The notes under the pieces are model-generated. The model saw only the letters and a program-made list of their open reading frames with translations, had not been told where the DNA came from and made no database searches. The position numbers and the translations under genes were made by a program. A stretch of 14,501 bases of DNA from Bacteroidota bacterium (lineage in GTDB: Bacteria > Bacteroidota > Bacteroidia > NS11-12g > UBA955): contig JAIYBO010000091.1 of NCBI GenBank assembly GCA_027488495.1, forward strand, positions 1-14,501, in the 5' to 3' direction. Below, piece after piece: positions 1 through 7,613 of the stretch (its first letter is position 1; each line of letters starts with the position of its first letter).

Positions 1-1139
1 ATGTGGGTGGAAATTTCAAGGGTGCGAAGATTCAGGCCGGTGATCAAACCCAAACGTTTCAGGGCGGGGGTTTGGGATACATGAATTTGGCGTTTCGAAC
101 TTACAACTATTACCAACGAAAGGCCATTGTGGATGCTGTGACACAGCAAAAGCGTGTGAAGAGTACCCGTTATGCCATCAATTCTGCGATTTCTTTGCAG
201 CCACTCACCACGGTGGGATATCAGTATACATTTCAAGACAGCACACCATTTTTGAACCGAACCACCCATGCGGGTTACGGGGGGGTGAACATGTTTGAAT
301 TGGCCAATGCATTCAGATTTGGTCAGCATTTGAGTTTGGGATACAGTGTGGGTAGAGTCTTTGGCCAGTTGAACGATCAGTCTATTTTCAGTGTGCCAGA
401 CAGTTTGGATTTGAACATTTTGGAGGACATCAAGTCTGTGAATGTGCGTGGATTGCAACAGAAATTTGGTTTGATGACCTATTTCAAGTTGGATTCTACG
501 TATCACACGTTTGGTGCCAGTATGCAATTGTTTTCTGGCATGAACGGCGAGCAAACACGCCTTACGCGCACCATGGATTTGGTGGGAAGTTCTGTGTATG
601 TGATCGATACCGTTTTGAATCAAACAACACCCAAGACGCCAGTGTCGTTGCCCAGTAGTTTTGGCATGGGCTATCAATTTCAATACAGACAGCGTTGGGG
701 CTTGGCTTTGGACTACCGCCAGCAATCGTGGGGTGGATTGGATCCGATGTTTTTTGATGCGGGCAGAAAATACACTACACGCAAGGATTATGGCGTAACA
801 TTTACGTTGAATCCGAATGATTTCAAGCATCCGAGTCATAAGAAAATGCGCTGGCCTGTTCGGGTGGGTGGTGTGTTGTCGGAGACCCAATATTCGTTTG
901 TGAATTCCAGTGGCACTGCAACGAACCAAATTGTGCAGCAGCGGGCATTTGTGGGATTTGGTATTCCCATTGTGCGCAGGTATTACGACAATACTGTGTT
1001 GAGCAGTGTGGTGCATTTGCAGATAGATTATATTCAGCGTGGGTTGGCCACAGATGGATTGGCGAAGGAACAATTCATCAATGTGAGTTTGGGCTTGCAG
1101 TTGGGCGATTTGTGGTTCCAACGTCGCAAATTTGATTGA
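1..1139 (+). CDS. Outer-membrane beta-barrel protein, C-terminal part (5' end outside window)
   Basis: The reading frame is open from the left edge to a TGA at 1137-1139 and gives about 378 residues of a protein whose start is not visible. The chain is rich in alternating aromatic, glycine and polar stretches typical of amphipathic beta strands, such as LSLGYSVGRVFG and GFGIPIVRRYYD. It ends LGDLWFQRRKFD; an aromatic-rich final strand is usual for outer-membrane barrels. There are no long hydrophobic helices. In other Bacteroidota a barrel protein of the OmpP1/FadL-like kind often lies just upstream of lptC, and that is the arrangement here: its stop overlaps the lptC start as TGATG, which implies one operon and translational coupling. 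The substrate cannot be told from sequence. The barrel assignment is fairly sure; the FadL-like label is inference from context and appearance. Confidence 0.7.
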   Translation, partial: VGGNFKGAKIQAGDQTQTFQGGGLGYMNLAFRTYNYYQRKAIVDAVTQQKRVKSTRYAINSAISLQPLTTVGYQYTFQDSTPFLNRTTHAGYGGVNMFELANAFRFGQHLSLGYSVGRVFGQLNDQSIFSVPDSLDLNILEDIKSVNVRGLQQKFGLMTYFKLDSTYHTFGASMQLFSGMNGEQTRLTRTMDLVGSSVYVIDTVLNQTTPKTPVSLPSSFGMGYQFQYRQRWGLALDYRQQSWGGLDPMFFDAGRKYTTRKDYGVTFTLNPNDFKHPSHKKMRWPVRVGGVLSETQYSFVNSSGTATNQIVQQRAFVGFGIPIVRRYYDNTVLSSVVHLQIDYIQRGLATDGLAKEQFINVSLGLQLGDLWFQRRKFD

Positions 1140-1729
1140 TGATGCGTTGGGGATCGCTCATAGCGTTGGTTGTAACGGCCTTGATGGCGTGCAGCGATGC
1201 GGGGAAATCAACCTACATCAAAAAGAAAAAAGACACTTTTGCTTCCAATGAGTATGCCGAAAAGGTGACCATTGAATATACCGATTCTGGACGATTGAGG
1301 GCCAGGGTTTTCAGTCCGATACTCACGGCAGTAAAATCGAAAAGAAACCCATATTTGTTGATGAAGAAGGGGTTGAAGGTAGATTTTTACGATAACAAGG
1401 GCGCTTTGGAGAGCTATATGACGGCCGAGTACGGGATCAGTTATATGGAAGACAAGAAGGTGGTTGTTCGCAGAAACGTGGAGATTTTGAATATCAAAGG
1501 GGAGACGTTGAACACGGAGGAGTTGATATGGGACCAGAAAACGGGGACGATTCGCACCGATAAATTTGTGAAGATCACCGGAGAGGATCAAATTACCACG
1601 GGCACAGGACTAATTAGTAATCAATCATTTACGGATTGGGAAATCATCAATTACGCAGGCACAATCAATTTACCCAATGATAAAAAACCACATCCTCGCC
1701 CTCTTATCTCTGGTCGCGGCCGCTATTAG
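1139..1729 (+). CDS. lptC: LptC-like LPS export lipoprotein
   Basis: This 196-residue protein resembles LptC, the periplasmic component that passes lipopolysaccharide from the inner-membrane LptBFG transporter towards the LptA bridge. It opens with a short positive segment and a hydrophobic stretch ending LMAC, a lipobox with the lipidated cysteine near residue 18, so it is probably a membrane-anchored lipoprotein, as is usual for Bacteroidota LptC. The body has the beta-jellyroll pattern of the family, e.g. ARVFSPILTAV, GLKVDFYDNKGALES, MTAEYGISYMEDKKVVV and LIWDQKTGTIRTDKFVKI. The ATG at 1139 overlaps the upstream stop; a second ATG follows at 1142 and a TTG precedes it at 1136. It ends with TAG. 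The last dozen residues are proline- and arginine-rich, look unlike the rest, and lie over the start of the next gene. Confidence 0.85.
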   Translation: MMRWGSLIALVVTALMACSDAGKSTYIKKKKDTFASNEYAEKVTIEYTDSGRLRARVFSPILTAVKSKRNPYLLMKKGLKVDFYDNKGALESYMTAEYGISYMEDKKVVVRRNVEILNIKGETLNTEELIWDQKTGTIRTDKFVKITGEDQITTGTGLISNQSFTDWEIINYAGTINLPNDKKPHPRPLISGRGRY

Positions 1730-1877
1730 CGGAACCGAATCTTTGTTACAATTTTACGCCACGGGGATATCATCGGGTCCTGGTTGGTTGATGTTGTTGG
1801 TGTTTGGGGGCAGTTTTTATTTTTACGTTCGCTTTAAGAAGGCGCGAAGAGACATGATGCAACAAGGCAAACGCTAA
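1677..1877 (+). CDS. Small two-helix membrane protein, function unknown
   Basis: A 66-residue reading frame starts inside the 3' end of lptC (53-base overlap, different frame) and stops 22 bases before pheT. It encodes two hydrophobic segments, about residues 5-24 and 31-50, joined by a short polar loop, and ends in a basic tail (KKARRDMMQQGKR). That is what a real small inner-membrane protein with a cytoplasmic positive tail would look like. I do not recognise a family. The ATG at 1677 is the only good start; the next ATG would remove the first helix. The position suggests co-transcription with lptC. The composition and location favour a real gene, but a chance frame cannot be excluded. Confidence 0.5.
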   Translation: MIKNHILALLSLVAAAISGTESLLQFYATGISSGPGWLMLLVFGGSFYFYVRFKKARRDMMQQGKR

Positions 1878-1882
1878 ATCTT

Positions 1883-1890
1883 TATCTTCG
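1883..1890 (+). promoter_or_regulatory. Possible -7 element for pheT
   Basis: TATCTTCG differs at one position from the Bacteroidota -7 consensus TAnnTTTG and lies 9 bases before the pheT ATG. No clear TTTG was seen at the -33 position. If used, the transcript would have only a few leader bases. Weak, based on a single element. Confidence 0.3.
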
Positions 1891-1899
1891 CATTGCGTC

Positions 1900-4245
1900 A
1901 TGAAAATTTCCATTGAATGGTTGAAATCGCTGTTGCCAACGGAGGCATCGGCCCAAGAGATATCGGATTTGTTGTCGGTTTCTGGACTTGAGGTAGAACA
2001 TTTGGAGCCTTGGTTTAGTGCCGGCAATGGTTTAAGTGGGTTTGTGGTTGGGGAGGTGATGAGTTGTGTGCCTCATCCGAACGCGGATCGTTTGCGGGTG
2101 ACCACGGTGAATGTGGGAGCTGAATCATTGTTACCGATTGTGTGTGGTGCGCCGAATGTGGCGACTGGACAGAAGGTGGTGGTTGCTTTGGTGGGGACGG
2201 AGATTGTGATGCCGGGCAAGGAGGCATTTGTGATTGGAAAGGCAAAAATTCGCGGAGAGGTTTCGGAGGGCATGATTTGCGCGGAAGACGAGTGTGGCAT
2301 GGGTAGCGGTCATGATGGTATATTGGTATTGGATTCAACGGCGGCTGTGGGTATGCCTGCATCGGAGTATTTTGGCGTGGTGAGTGATACGGTGATAGAG
2401 ATTGGTCTCACTGCGAATCGTGGGGATGCGGCATCGCATTTGGGTGTTGCCAATGATTTGGCGGCGTTGTTGGGGGTGCATTTTGAGCGGATTAAGTATA
2501 AGGATCAGCCTCAAGGCGGAGATGTGTGGAAGGGCAAGGCGAAAGGTTTGGATGTTGAGATTGCGGATGGTTTGTTGTGCGAAAGATACATTGCTGTGCG
2601 TGTTTAGGGGTTGGTGGTTGGTGAGAGTCCGGCATTTGTGAAGCATCGATTGCGTGCCATTGGCATCGAGCCAAGAAACAATGTGGTGGATGCAACAAAT
2701 TATTTTTTACATCAAAATGGGCAGCCGGTTCACGCTTTCGATGCGGATCGGATTGTAGGAGATATTCAGGTGCGATTGGCAAAAGCTGGCGAAACTTTGG
2801 TTTTGTTGGATGGTAAATCCATTCAACTTCATGAGAGTGATGTGGTGATTGCTGATGGCAGTGGTGCCATTGCTTTGGCGGGTGTGATGGGCGGATTGTC
2901 TACGGCGGTAACTGCGGAAACCAAAAATGTTTTGGTTGAGGTGGCGCATTTTCATCCAACCTATGTGAGGAAGAGTGCCAAGAGACACAATTTACATACG
3001 GATGCTGGGTTTAGGTTTGAGCGTGGGATTGACAAGGCTCATCTGTTGAATACGGCAAGAATGGTGGCCGAGCATTTGGAGGATTATTGCGCGGGGCGAT
3101 GGGTTGCGACATCGGAGGAATATTCAGTGGAATATGCAGAGAGAAAGATTGAATTGAGTGTTGCTCAGTTGTGTGCTTTTGCGGGCATGGAGATTCCGTC
3201 TGAAGAGGTAGTAAAGATTTTGGGTCATCTGGGATTTGGTGTTGAAGGGGGTGATACGGTTGATGGTATATGGGTGGCGGTTCCGAGTTGGAGAAATGAT
3301 GTTGAGCATGTGGTGGATTTGTACGAGGAGGTGATGCGTATTTATGGGTACGATCGCGTGCCGATGGATGGCAAATTACAAGCTACTTTGGGAACGTTTG
3401 AGGGTATGAAGTTGAGGAAGTCTGAGAATGCGATGAGGCAATATTTGAGTGACCAAGGCATGTTAGAGGCGGCGACCAATTCGTTGCATCCGGCTGCGTG
3501 GTATCCTGAAAAGGAGGATTTGGTGCATTTGAGCAATCCGTTGAGCAGTGATATGGATGTGATGCGCGCTTCTATCATTCCGGGTTTGTTACAGTCTGTG
3601 GCTTATAATATCAATCGCAGGGCTGAGGGAGTACAGTTGTTTGAGTTGGGCAGGGTGTATCAGAAAACGGCCAAAGGATTCAGGGAAACGCCCACTTTGG
3701 CCATGGTGTTTTGGGGCAATGTAGCCACTGAAAGTTGGGAATCTGGTGCCAAGGCAATGGATTATTTTCATGTAAAGCGCTTGGTTCAAGGTGTTCTCAA
3801 ACGCTTGGGTGGTAAGGGAGACGTGGATCAGATAGAGATATTTGCTGCACCCAAAGCATGGTTGAAAGCGGCGGATATACAATCGGTGGTTTGGTGTGTG
3901 GAGTTTGCTTGGCGCAAGCACATTGGCAACAAAGCTGAAACAATGAAGATGGTTGCTGCACCCAAGTTTCCGGGCATGCGCAGAGACTTGAGTTTGGTGG
4001 TAGAGAAATCTCTCAATTTTGCTTCATTAAAGGATGTGGTAAAGGGCGTAAAATTGCCTTTGTTGCAAGACGTAAGGGTGTTTGACGTGTTTGAGGGCAA
4101 ACCATTGGATGCAAATAAAAAAGCGGTTGCATTGAGTTTTCATTTTTTGAATGCAGAGGCTACACTTACCGATGTAGAGGTGGATGCTTGCATGCTCAAG
4201 CTGATGAAAGCTTTCGAGGCCGCCGGTGCAACGATCAGAAAATAG
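1900..4245 (+). pseudogene. pheT: Phenylalanyl-tRNA synthetase beta subunit, interrupted by in-frame TAG at codon 236
   Basis: PheT pairs with PheS to form the (alpha-beta)2 enzyme that charges tRNA-Phe in the cytoplasm. Ignoring the TAG, the product is about 781 residues, in the normal range for the family. The N-terminus (MKISIEWLKSLLP) and an EMAP/OB-type tRNA-binding domain at about 45-150 are clear. The B3/B4 core follows, with NNVVDATNYFLHQNGQPVHAFD and GFRFERGID, then B5 near 415-480, the catalytic-like module, and a C-terminal ferredoxin-like anticodon-binding domain from about 686 (APKFPGMRRDLSLVV) to the end, ATIRK. The frame is the same before and after the TAG at 2605-2607, and conserved sequence (RYIAVRV then GLVVGESP) continues directly across it, so one codon has become a stop with no indel. 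Read literally there are two pieces: 1900-2607 (235 residues), and a second that could restart at TTG 2611 or GTG 2614. pheS is not in the window. Whether the gene is broken, read through or misread is unresolved. Confidence 0.9.
2605..2607 (+). other. In-frame amber (TAG) codon inside pheT
   Basis: The codons read GTT TAG GGG between RYIAVRV and GLVVGESP. Downstream translation in the same frame stays homologous to PheT for more than 540 residues. The codon therefore replaces a single amino acid at the start of the B3/B4 domain. Sense codons one substitution away include AAG, CAG, GAG, TCG, TTG and TGG. Confidence 0.95.
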
Positions 4246-4279
4246 TTAAACAAAGGAAATTCAATCCAAACATTTGACA

Positions 4280-5122
4280 ATGCCCATGGGGGAACAACAT
4301 TCTGATCAACGCAGCAAAGTTGCCCTTCTGGCGAAAATTGTATCGATAATAACTTTTCCGGGGTTTGTTGCTGCGGCTGGTTTTTGGCTGTTGCGCGAGG
4401 GCGTGTATGTGTCTGAGGATTTATTGGGAGAAAATGTTGTTGTGGCTCATTTGCATTTTTCCGGGGCCCTGTTTGGCTATGTGTTGGTGCCTTTGTTCTT
4501 TGTGTTTTTTCTATTGTGGTTGAAGAAAATAGATAGTATTAAGATGCCACTTTTGGCCGATAGAAAGTGGGGTTTTTTGGGTGCGATTGTGGGTGCTCTT
4601 CAGGTTTTTGTAATGACTTGGGTGGATGCTCCTGAAAGGGCGGGGCGACAATTGAAATTGTTGTCGAAACAGCTCGACGCATCTACGATGAGTACTTTGC
4701 GGGATCTTTACTCGTCCCGAGTTGATCAGAGAATTGTGTTGTTGGAAGAGGAAATACAAGCATATACTTTGGTTGTATTGGTGGGTTTGTTATTGATGTA
4801 TGTTTTTGTTTTGTTGAATCGAAAATTGTCGATCCATATGTGCGCAGCCGCCACTACAGTTGCACAATCGTTTATTGGAATGTTTCATCTTTACGATAGA
4901 ATCCCGGAGGAAGAACAGTTTGTAAAGTCATTTGGCATGCCTTGGGGCGGATGGGGTAATGATTGGGAATTTCCATTGGTATTGGCTTTTGTTTTGTTTG
5001 GGGGCGGTTTATTGGGTTTGATTTATTGGGCTAGGCGGAAAGAAAAAGCCCATTCACATGGAGAGTTGTTGGGAGGCCTCTTGTTGGGCTTTGGTGTCCC
5101 ATTGTTGGGGTTATTGTTCTGA
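4280..5122 (+). CDS. Unrecognised multi-pass membrane protein (about 7 helices)
   Basis: This protein of about 280 residues is dominated by hydrophobic segments near residues 17-38, 55-81, 98-114, 161-180, 184-203, 231-251 and 262-280. A charged, helical, soluble-looking stretch lies between helices 3 and 4 (about 115-160, containing ERAGRQLKLLSKQLD and a run of glutamates LLEEEIQ). Another polar loop before helix 6 carries a tryptophan/glycine motif, GMPWGGWGNDWE. Histidines occur at the edge of helix 2 (VVAHLHFSG) and in helix 5 (MFHLYDR), which could be ligands or pore residues, but this is speculation. I do not recognise the family. The ATG at 4280 is chosen; a TTG two codons earlier is possible. 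The gene starts 34 bases after pheT and ends 34 bases before the next gene on the same strand, so co-transcription is likely. Confidence 0.75.
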   Translation: MPMGEQHSDQRSKVALLAKIVSIITFPGFVAAAGFWLLREGVYVSEDLLGENVVVAHLHFSGALFGYVLVPLFFVFFLLWLKKIDSIKMPLLADRKWGFLGAIVGALQVFVMTWVDAPERAGRQLKLLSKQLDASTMSTLRDLYSSRVDQRIVLLEEEIQAYTLVVLVGLLLMYVFVLLNRKLSIHMCAAATTVAQSFIGMFHLYDRIPEEEQFVKSFGMPWGGWGNDWEFPLVLAFVLFGGGLLGLIYWARRKEKAHSHGELLGGLLLGFGVPLLGLLF

Positions 5123-5156
5123 TCAGTTATTTGCAGATATGTTCTATTTTCGCAGT

Positions 5157-5939
5157 ATGGAACTGACCAGTGTAATATATGAGAAGCGCGGTAGTGTGGC
5201 TTATATCACCTTGAACCGTCCGGATGTGTTTAACGCTTTCGACGAATCGCAGAGTTATGATTTACAGGCGGCGTTGAAAGAGGCTGGCAAGGACGCTGAG
5301 GTGAGGGTTTTGGTGTTGTCGGGTGCGGGCAAGGCATTTTGTAGTGGTCAGGACTTGAAGGCGATTGCGGGTTCCAAGAACCGATCTTTGAGCGATTCAT
5401 TGTACAAGCGATATAATCCAATCATAAAGGCGATGCGTGAGATGCCAAAGCCCATTATCGGGAGAATCAATGGCGTGGCGGCGGGTGCGGGTGCATCGTT
5501 GGCATTGGCTTGTGATTTCATCATTGCTGTAGATACCGCTTCCTTTATAGAGGTATTTGTGAATGTGGGTTTGGTGCCAGATTCAGGGTCATCCTACTTT
5601 TTACCCAAGGCGATTTCACCGGCTCGTGCTTTTGAGATGGCCACGATGGCACCAAAGGTGAGTGCTGAAAAAGCGATGGAATGGGGCTTGATCAATCGGG
5701 TTGTATCGGCTGAGGTGTTGGATGAAGAAGTGAGCAAGGTGGCTGATTATTATGCTAATGCACCCACGATGGCCATTGGCATGATCAAAAAGATGTTGAA
5801 CAAGGCCGGACATTCGGATTTACAAACGATGTTGCAATATGAGGCATACTGTCAGGAAATTGCCGGTAGGTCTAACGATTACCGTGAGGGGGTTACTGCT
5901 TTCAACGAAAAGCGCAAGCCTGCGTTCAAGGGAAATTGA
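5157..5939 (+). CDS. Enoyl-CoA hydratase/isomerase family protein, PaaG-like
   Basis: A 260-residue crotonase-fold protein acting on acyl-CoA thioesters. The family signature runs from AYITLNRPDVFNAF (about 15-28) through the oxyanion-hole segments GKAFCSGQDL (58-67) and GVAAGAGASLALACD (106-120) to the C-terminal YREGVTAFNEKRKPAFKGN. In true hydratases two glutamates act in catalysis (E144 and E164 of rat crotonase). Here the first position is Ser114, and the second, in the EVFVNVGLVPDSG segment, is not acidic. Asp142 in VPDSG instead matches the catalytic aspartate of PaaG, the 1,2-epoxyphenylacetyl-CoA isomerase, so an isomerase is more likely than a hydratase. No other phenylacetate genes are nearby, so the real substrate is open. 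ATG 5157 is chosen because it puts MELTSVIYEKRG at the normal family start; ATG 5139 would add six residues. Confidence 0.88.
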   Translation: MELTSVIYEKRGSVAYITLNRPDVFNAFDESQSYDLQAALKEAGKDAEVRVLVLSGAGKAFCSGQDLKAIAGSKNRSLSDSLYKRYNPIIKAMREMPKPIIGRINGVAAGAGASLALACDFIIAVDTASFIEVFVNVGLVPDSGSSYFLPKAISPARAFEMATMAPKVSAEKAMEWGLINRVVSAEVLDEEVSKVADYYANAPTMAIGMIKKMLNKAGHSDLQTMLQYEAYCQEIAGRSNDYREGVTAFNEKRKPAFKGN

Positions 5940-5997
5940 TTGTTTGTTGATTTTACCCGATGGATTTGATTCCTAAGAGGGTCAAAGAATTGTCAGT

Positions 5998-6030
5998 TTT
6001 GTGGTTTCGATTTGATTTTGCTGTAATTTG
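5998..6030 (+). promoter_or_regulatory. Candidate promoter before the M43 protease gene
   Basis: TTTG at 5998-6001 and TAATTTG at 6024-6030 are separated by 22 bases, close to the Bacteroidota TTTG/TAnnTTTG pattern with one base missing in the -7 box. Transcription from here would start upstream of the preferred ATG at 6059 and would exclude the more upstream in-frame starts. Confidence 0.3.
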
Positions 6031-6058
6031 CAATTGTATGTGTATTCCTCGTTTTGGC

Positions 6059-7504
6059 ATGGGTAGAAAAAAGGCATTTTTAATTGCGGTGCTTGGATTG
6101 TTGCAGGTGACTGTTGCGATGGCACAAAACAAGCCAAACAATATGGGTGGTGCAGAGGGAGGCAACGTAAATACGCAGTTGATGCAGGAAGAACCTTGTG
6201 GTTTTAACCAAGTTTTGAAGCAGTTGGAGCAGCAGTATCCTGGTTTCAAGGCGTCGTTCGATGCACAGACCCAGCGAGCGCTGCAGTTGGATGCTCAAAA
6301 GCAGGCTGCGCATGCGTTATCGAACAGAAAAAAGAAGGTCAGTGACACCCTTTATTACTACGATACGGTTTATACCATTCCGGTGGTGTTTCATGTGATT
6401 TACAATGTGGCGAATGAGAATTTGCATGATTCGTTGATCATTTCGCAGTTGGCGGTGTTGAACCGCGATTTCAATCGTTTGAATGCGGATACGGTAAAAA
6501 CCCGGTCCATTTTTAAGTCGCGCGCGGGATCAGCTAGAATACAGTTTGAGTTTGCGAAGGTGGACCCCAATGGGGTGGCTACCAATGGGATAGTGAGAAA
6601 GACCACTACACGCACTACTTTTGGTTCAACGGGTGGTGGCATACAGGATTTGATGAAGGCGACGGCGACGGGTGGTAATGATCCTTGGGACCCTACAAAA
6701 TATTTGAATATTTGGGTGTGTGATTTGAGCGTGAACAACCAAGATGCTTTGTTGGGGTATGCTTATCCGCCTTACGGACATCCTTCATGGACCAGTGGTT
6801 CTTGGGTGGCAGATAGTAAACAAGGTGTGGTTTTGCATTACAAAGTAGTAGGGCGGAACAATCCAAGGGCAACCGGGGCGATTGCATCGGCGAACATGGG
6901 CAGATGTGCTGTGCATGAAGTAGGTCATTTTTTTGGTTTGCGACATATATGGGCTGATGACCAATTTTCTGGGAACAGATGTGCGGTGGATGATTATATC
7001 GACGATACCCCATTGCAGGGCATAGGTGCAGGGTTTACTTGTAATTTGGGTGGGAATACTTGTATTGAGCCTAAAAACGATCTACCTGATATGTTTGAAA
7101 ACTACATGGACTATTCCACTGAGGCGTGTCAGAACATTTTTACTCGCCGGCAGGTTCAAATGATGCGCACATCGATCACAGATTTCAGGACGGAGTTGCC
7201 CATTAAGCGGGAAATTATTACTCGGATGCGTGTATTTGACACAGTGGTGTATGATGAGGTGTTGATTTATCCGGTGGACCAGCGCACAGAAGTGGTTGTG
7301 GAGGTTAGGAATGAAGACATTTTGGACCGTGTGGAGGTACAGTTTTTTGATTTGTTGGGTCAGCGCATGACGGATGTTGTGGCTTTGAAAAACAATGAAA
7401 CTCGATTCAACACAGAGACATGGGCAACAGGCTACTATGTGGCCATTTTGCAAAAGGCGGGGGATGGCAAGGTCATCCGCAAGCAAAAATTATTCGTGGA
7501 CTGA
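6059..7504 (+). CDS. Secreted M43-type zinc metalloprotease with T9SS sorting domain
   Basis: This 481-residue protein is probably exported by Sec and then across the outer membrane by the type IX system. ATG 6059 gives a clean signal peptide (MGRKKAFLIAVLGLL... ending AMAQ). Upstream in-frame ATGs would put an extra hydrophobic, cysteine-bearing segment before it. A propeptide-like region rich in Q and A follows, then the catalytic domain from about YTIPVVFHVIYN. The zinc site HEVGHFFGLRH is at 286-296 and the Met-turn ENYMDYS has its methionine near 350, both typical of the pappalysin-like M43 family (cytophagalysin group). Several cysteines in the domain probably form disulfides. The last 95 or so residues form a beta-rich sorting domain with FFDLLGQRM, ATGYYVAIL and a basic end KVIRKQKLFVD. 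The substrate is not predictable. It probably has its own promoter. Confidence 0.9.
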   Translation: MGRKKAFLIAVLGLLQVTVAMAQNKPNNMGGAEGGNVNTQLMQEEPCGFNQVLKQLEQQYPGFKASFDAQTQRALQLDAQKQAAHALSNRKKKVSDTLYYYDTVYTIPVVFHVIYNVANENLHDSLIISQLAVLNRDFNRLNADTVKTRSIFKSRAGSARIQFEFAKVDPNGVATNGIVRKTTTRTTFGSTGGGIQDLMKATATGGNDPWDPTKYLNIWVCDLSVNNQDALLGYAYPPYGHPSWTSGSWVADSKQGVVLHYKVVGRNNPRATGAIASANMGRCAVHEVGHFFGLRHIWADDQFSGNRCAVDDYIDDTPLQGIGAGFTCNLGGNTCIEPKNDLPDMFENYMDYSTEACQNIFTRRQVQMMRTSITDFRTELPIKREIITRMRVFDTVVYDEVLIYPVDQRTEVVVEVRNEDILDRVEVQFFDLLGQRMTDVVALKNNETRFNTETWATGYYVAILQKAGDGKVIRKQKLFVD

Positions 7505-7613
7505 TTTGAAGAGATCTAAACTGACCATTTTTTTGTAAATTCCTACCTATTGTTGGCAAGCAAAGGACCACATTGCGTTGTATTTCTGCAGTTTGTGCGA
7601 ACTTTGCGTAGAA

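Noticed and set aside
1208..1591. 127-codon minus-strand frame across lptC
   Set aside because: It lies inside a well-supported lptC, resembles no family and has no promoter.
2402..2641. Frame crossing the pheT TAG in another reading phase, as a hint of programmed frameshifting
   Set aside because: PheT homology continues in the original frame on both sides of the TAG, so no frameshift is needed.
5058..5156. Upstream in-frame start for the crotonase-fold gene
   Set aside because: It would overlap the membrane-protein gene and add 33 residues with no family match; ATG 5157 gives the normal start.
5960..6058. Upstream start for the M43 protease
   Set aside because: It would bury the clean signal peptide behind a non-signal extension; ATG 6059 starts the signal peptide directly.
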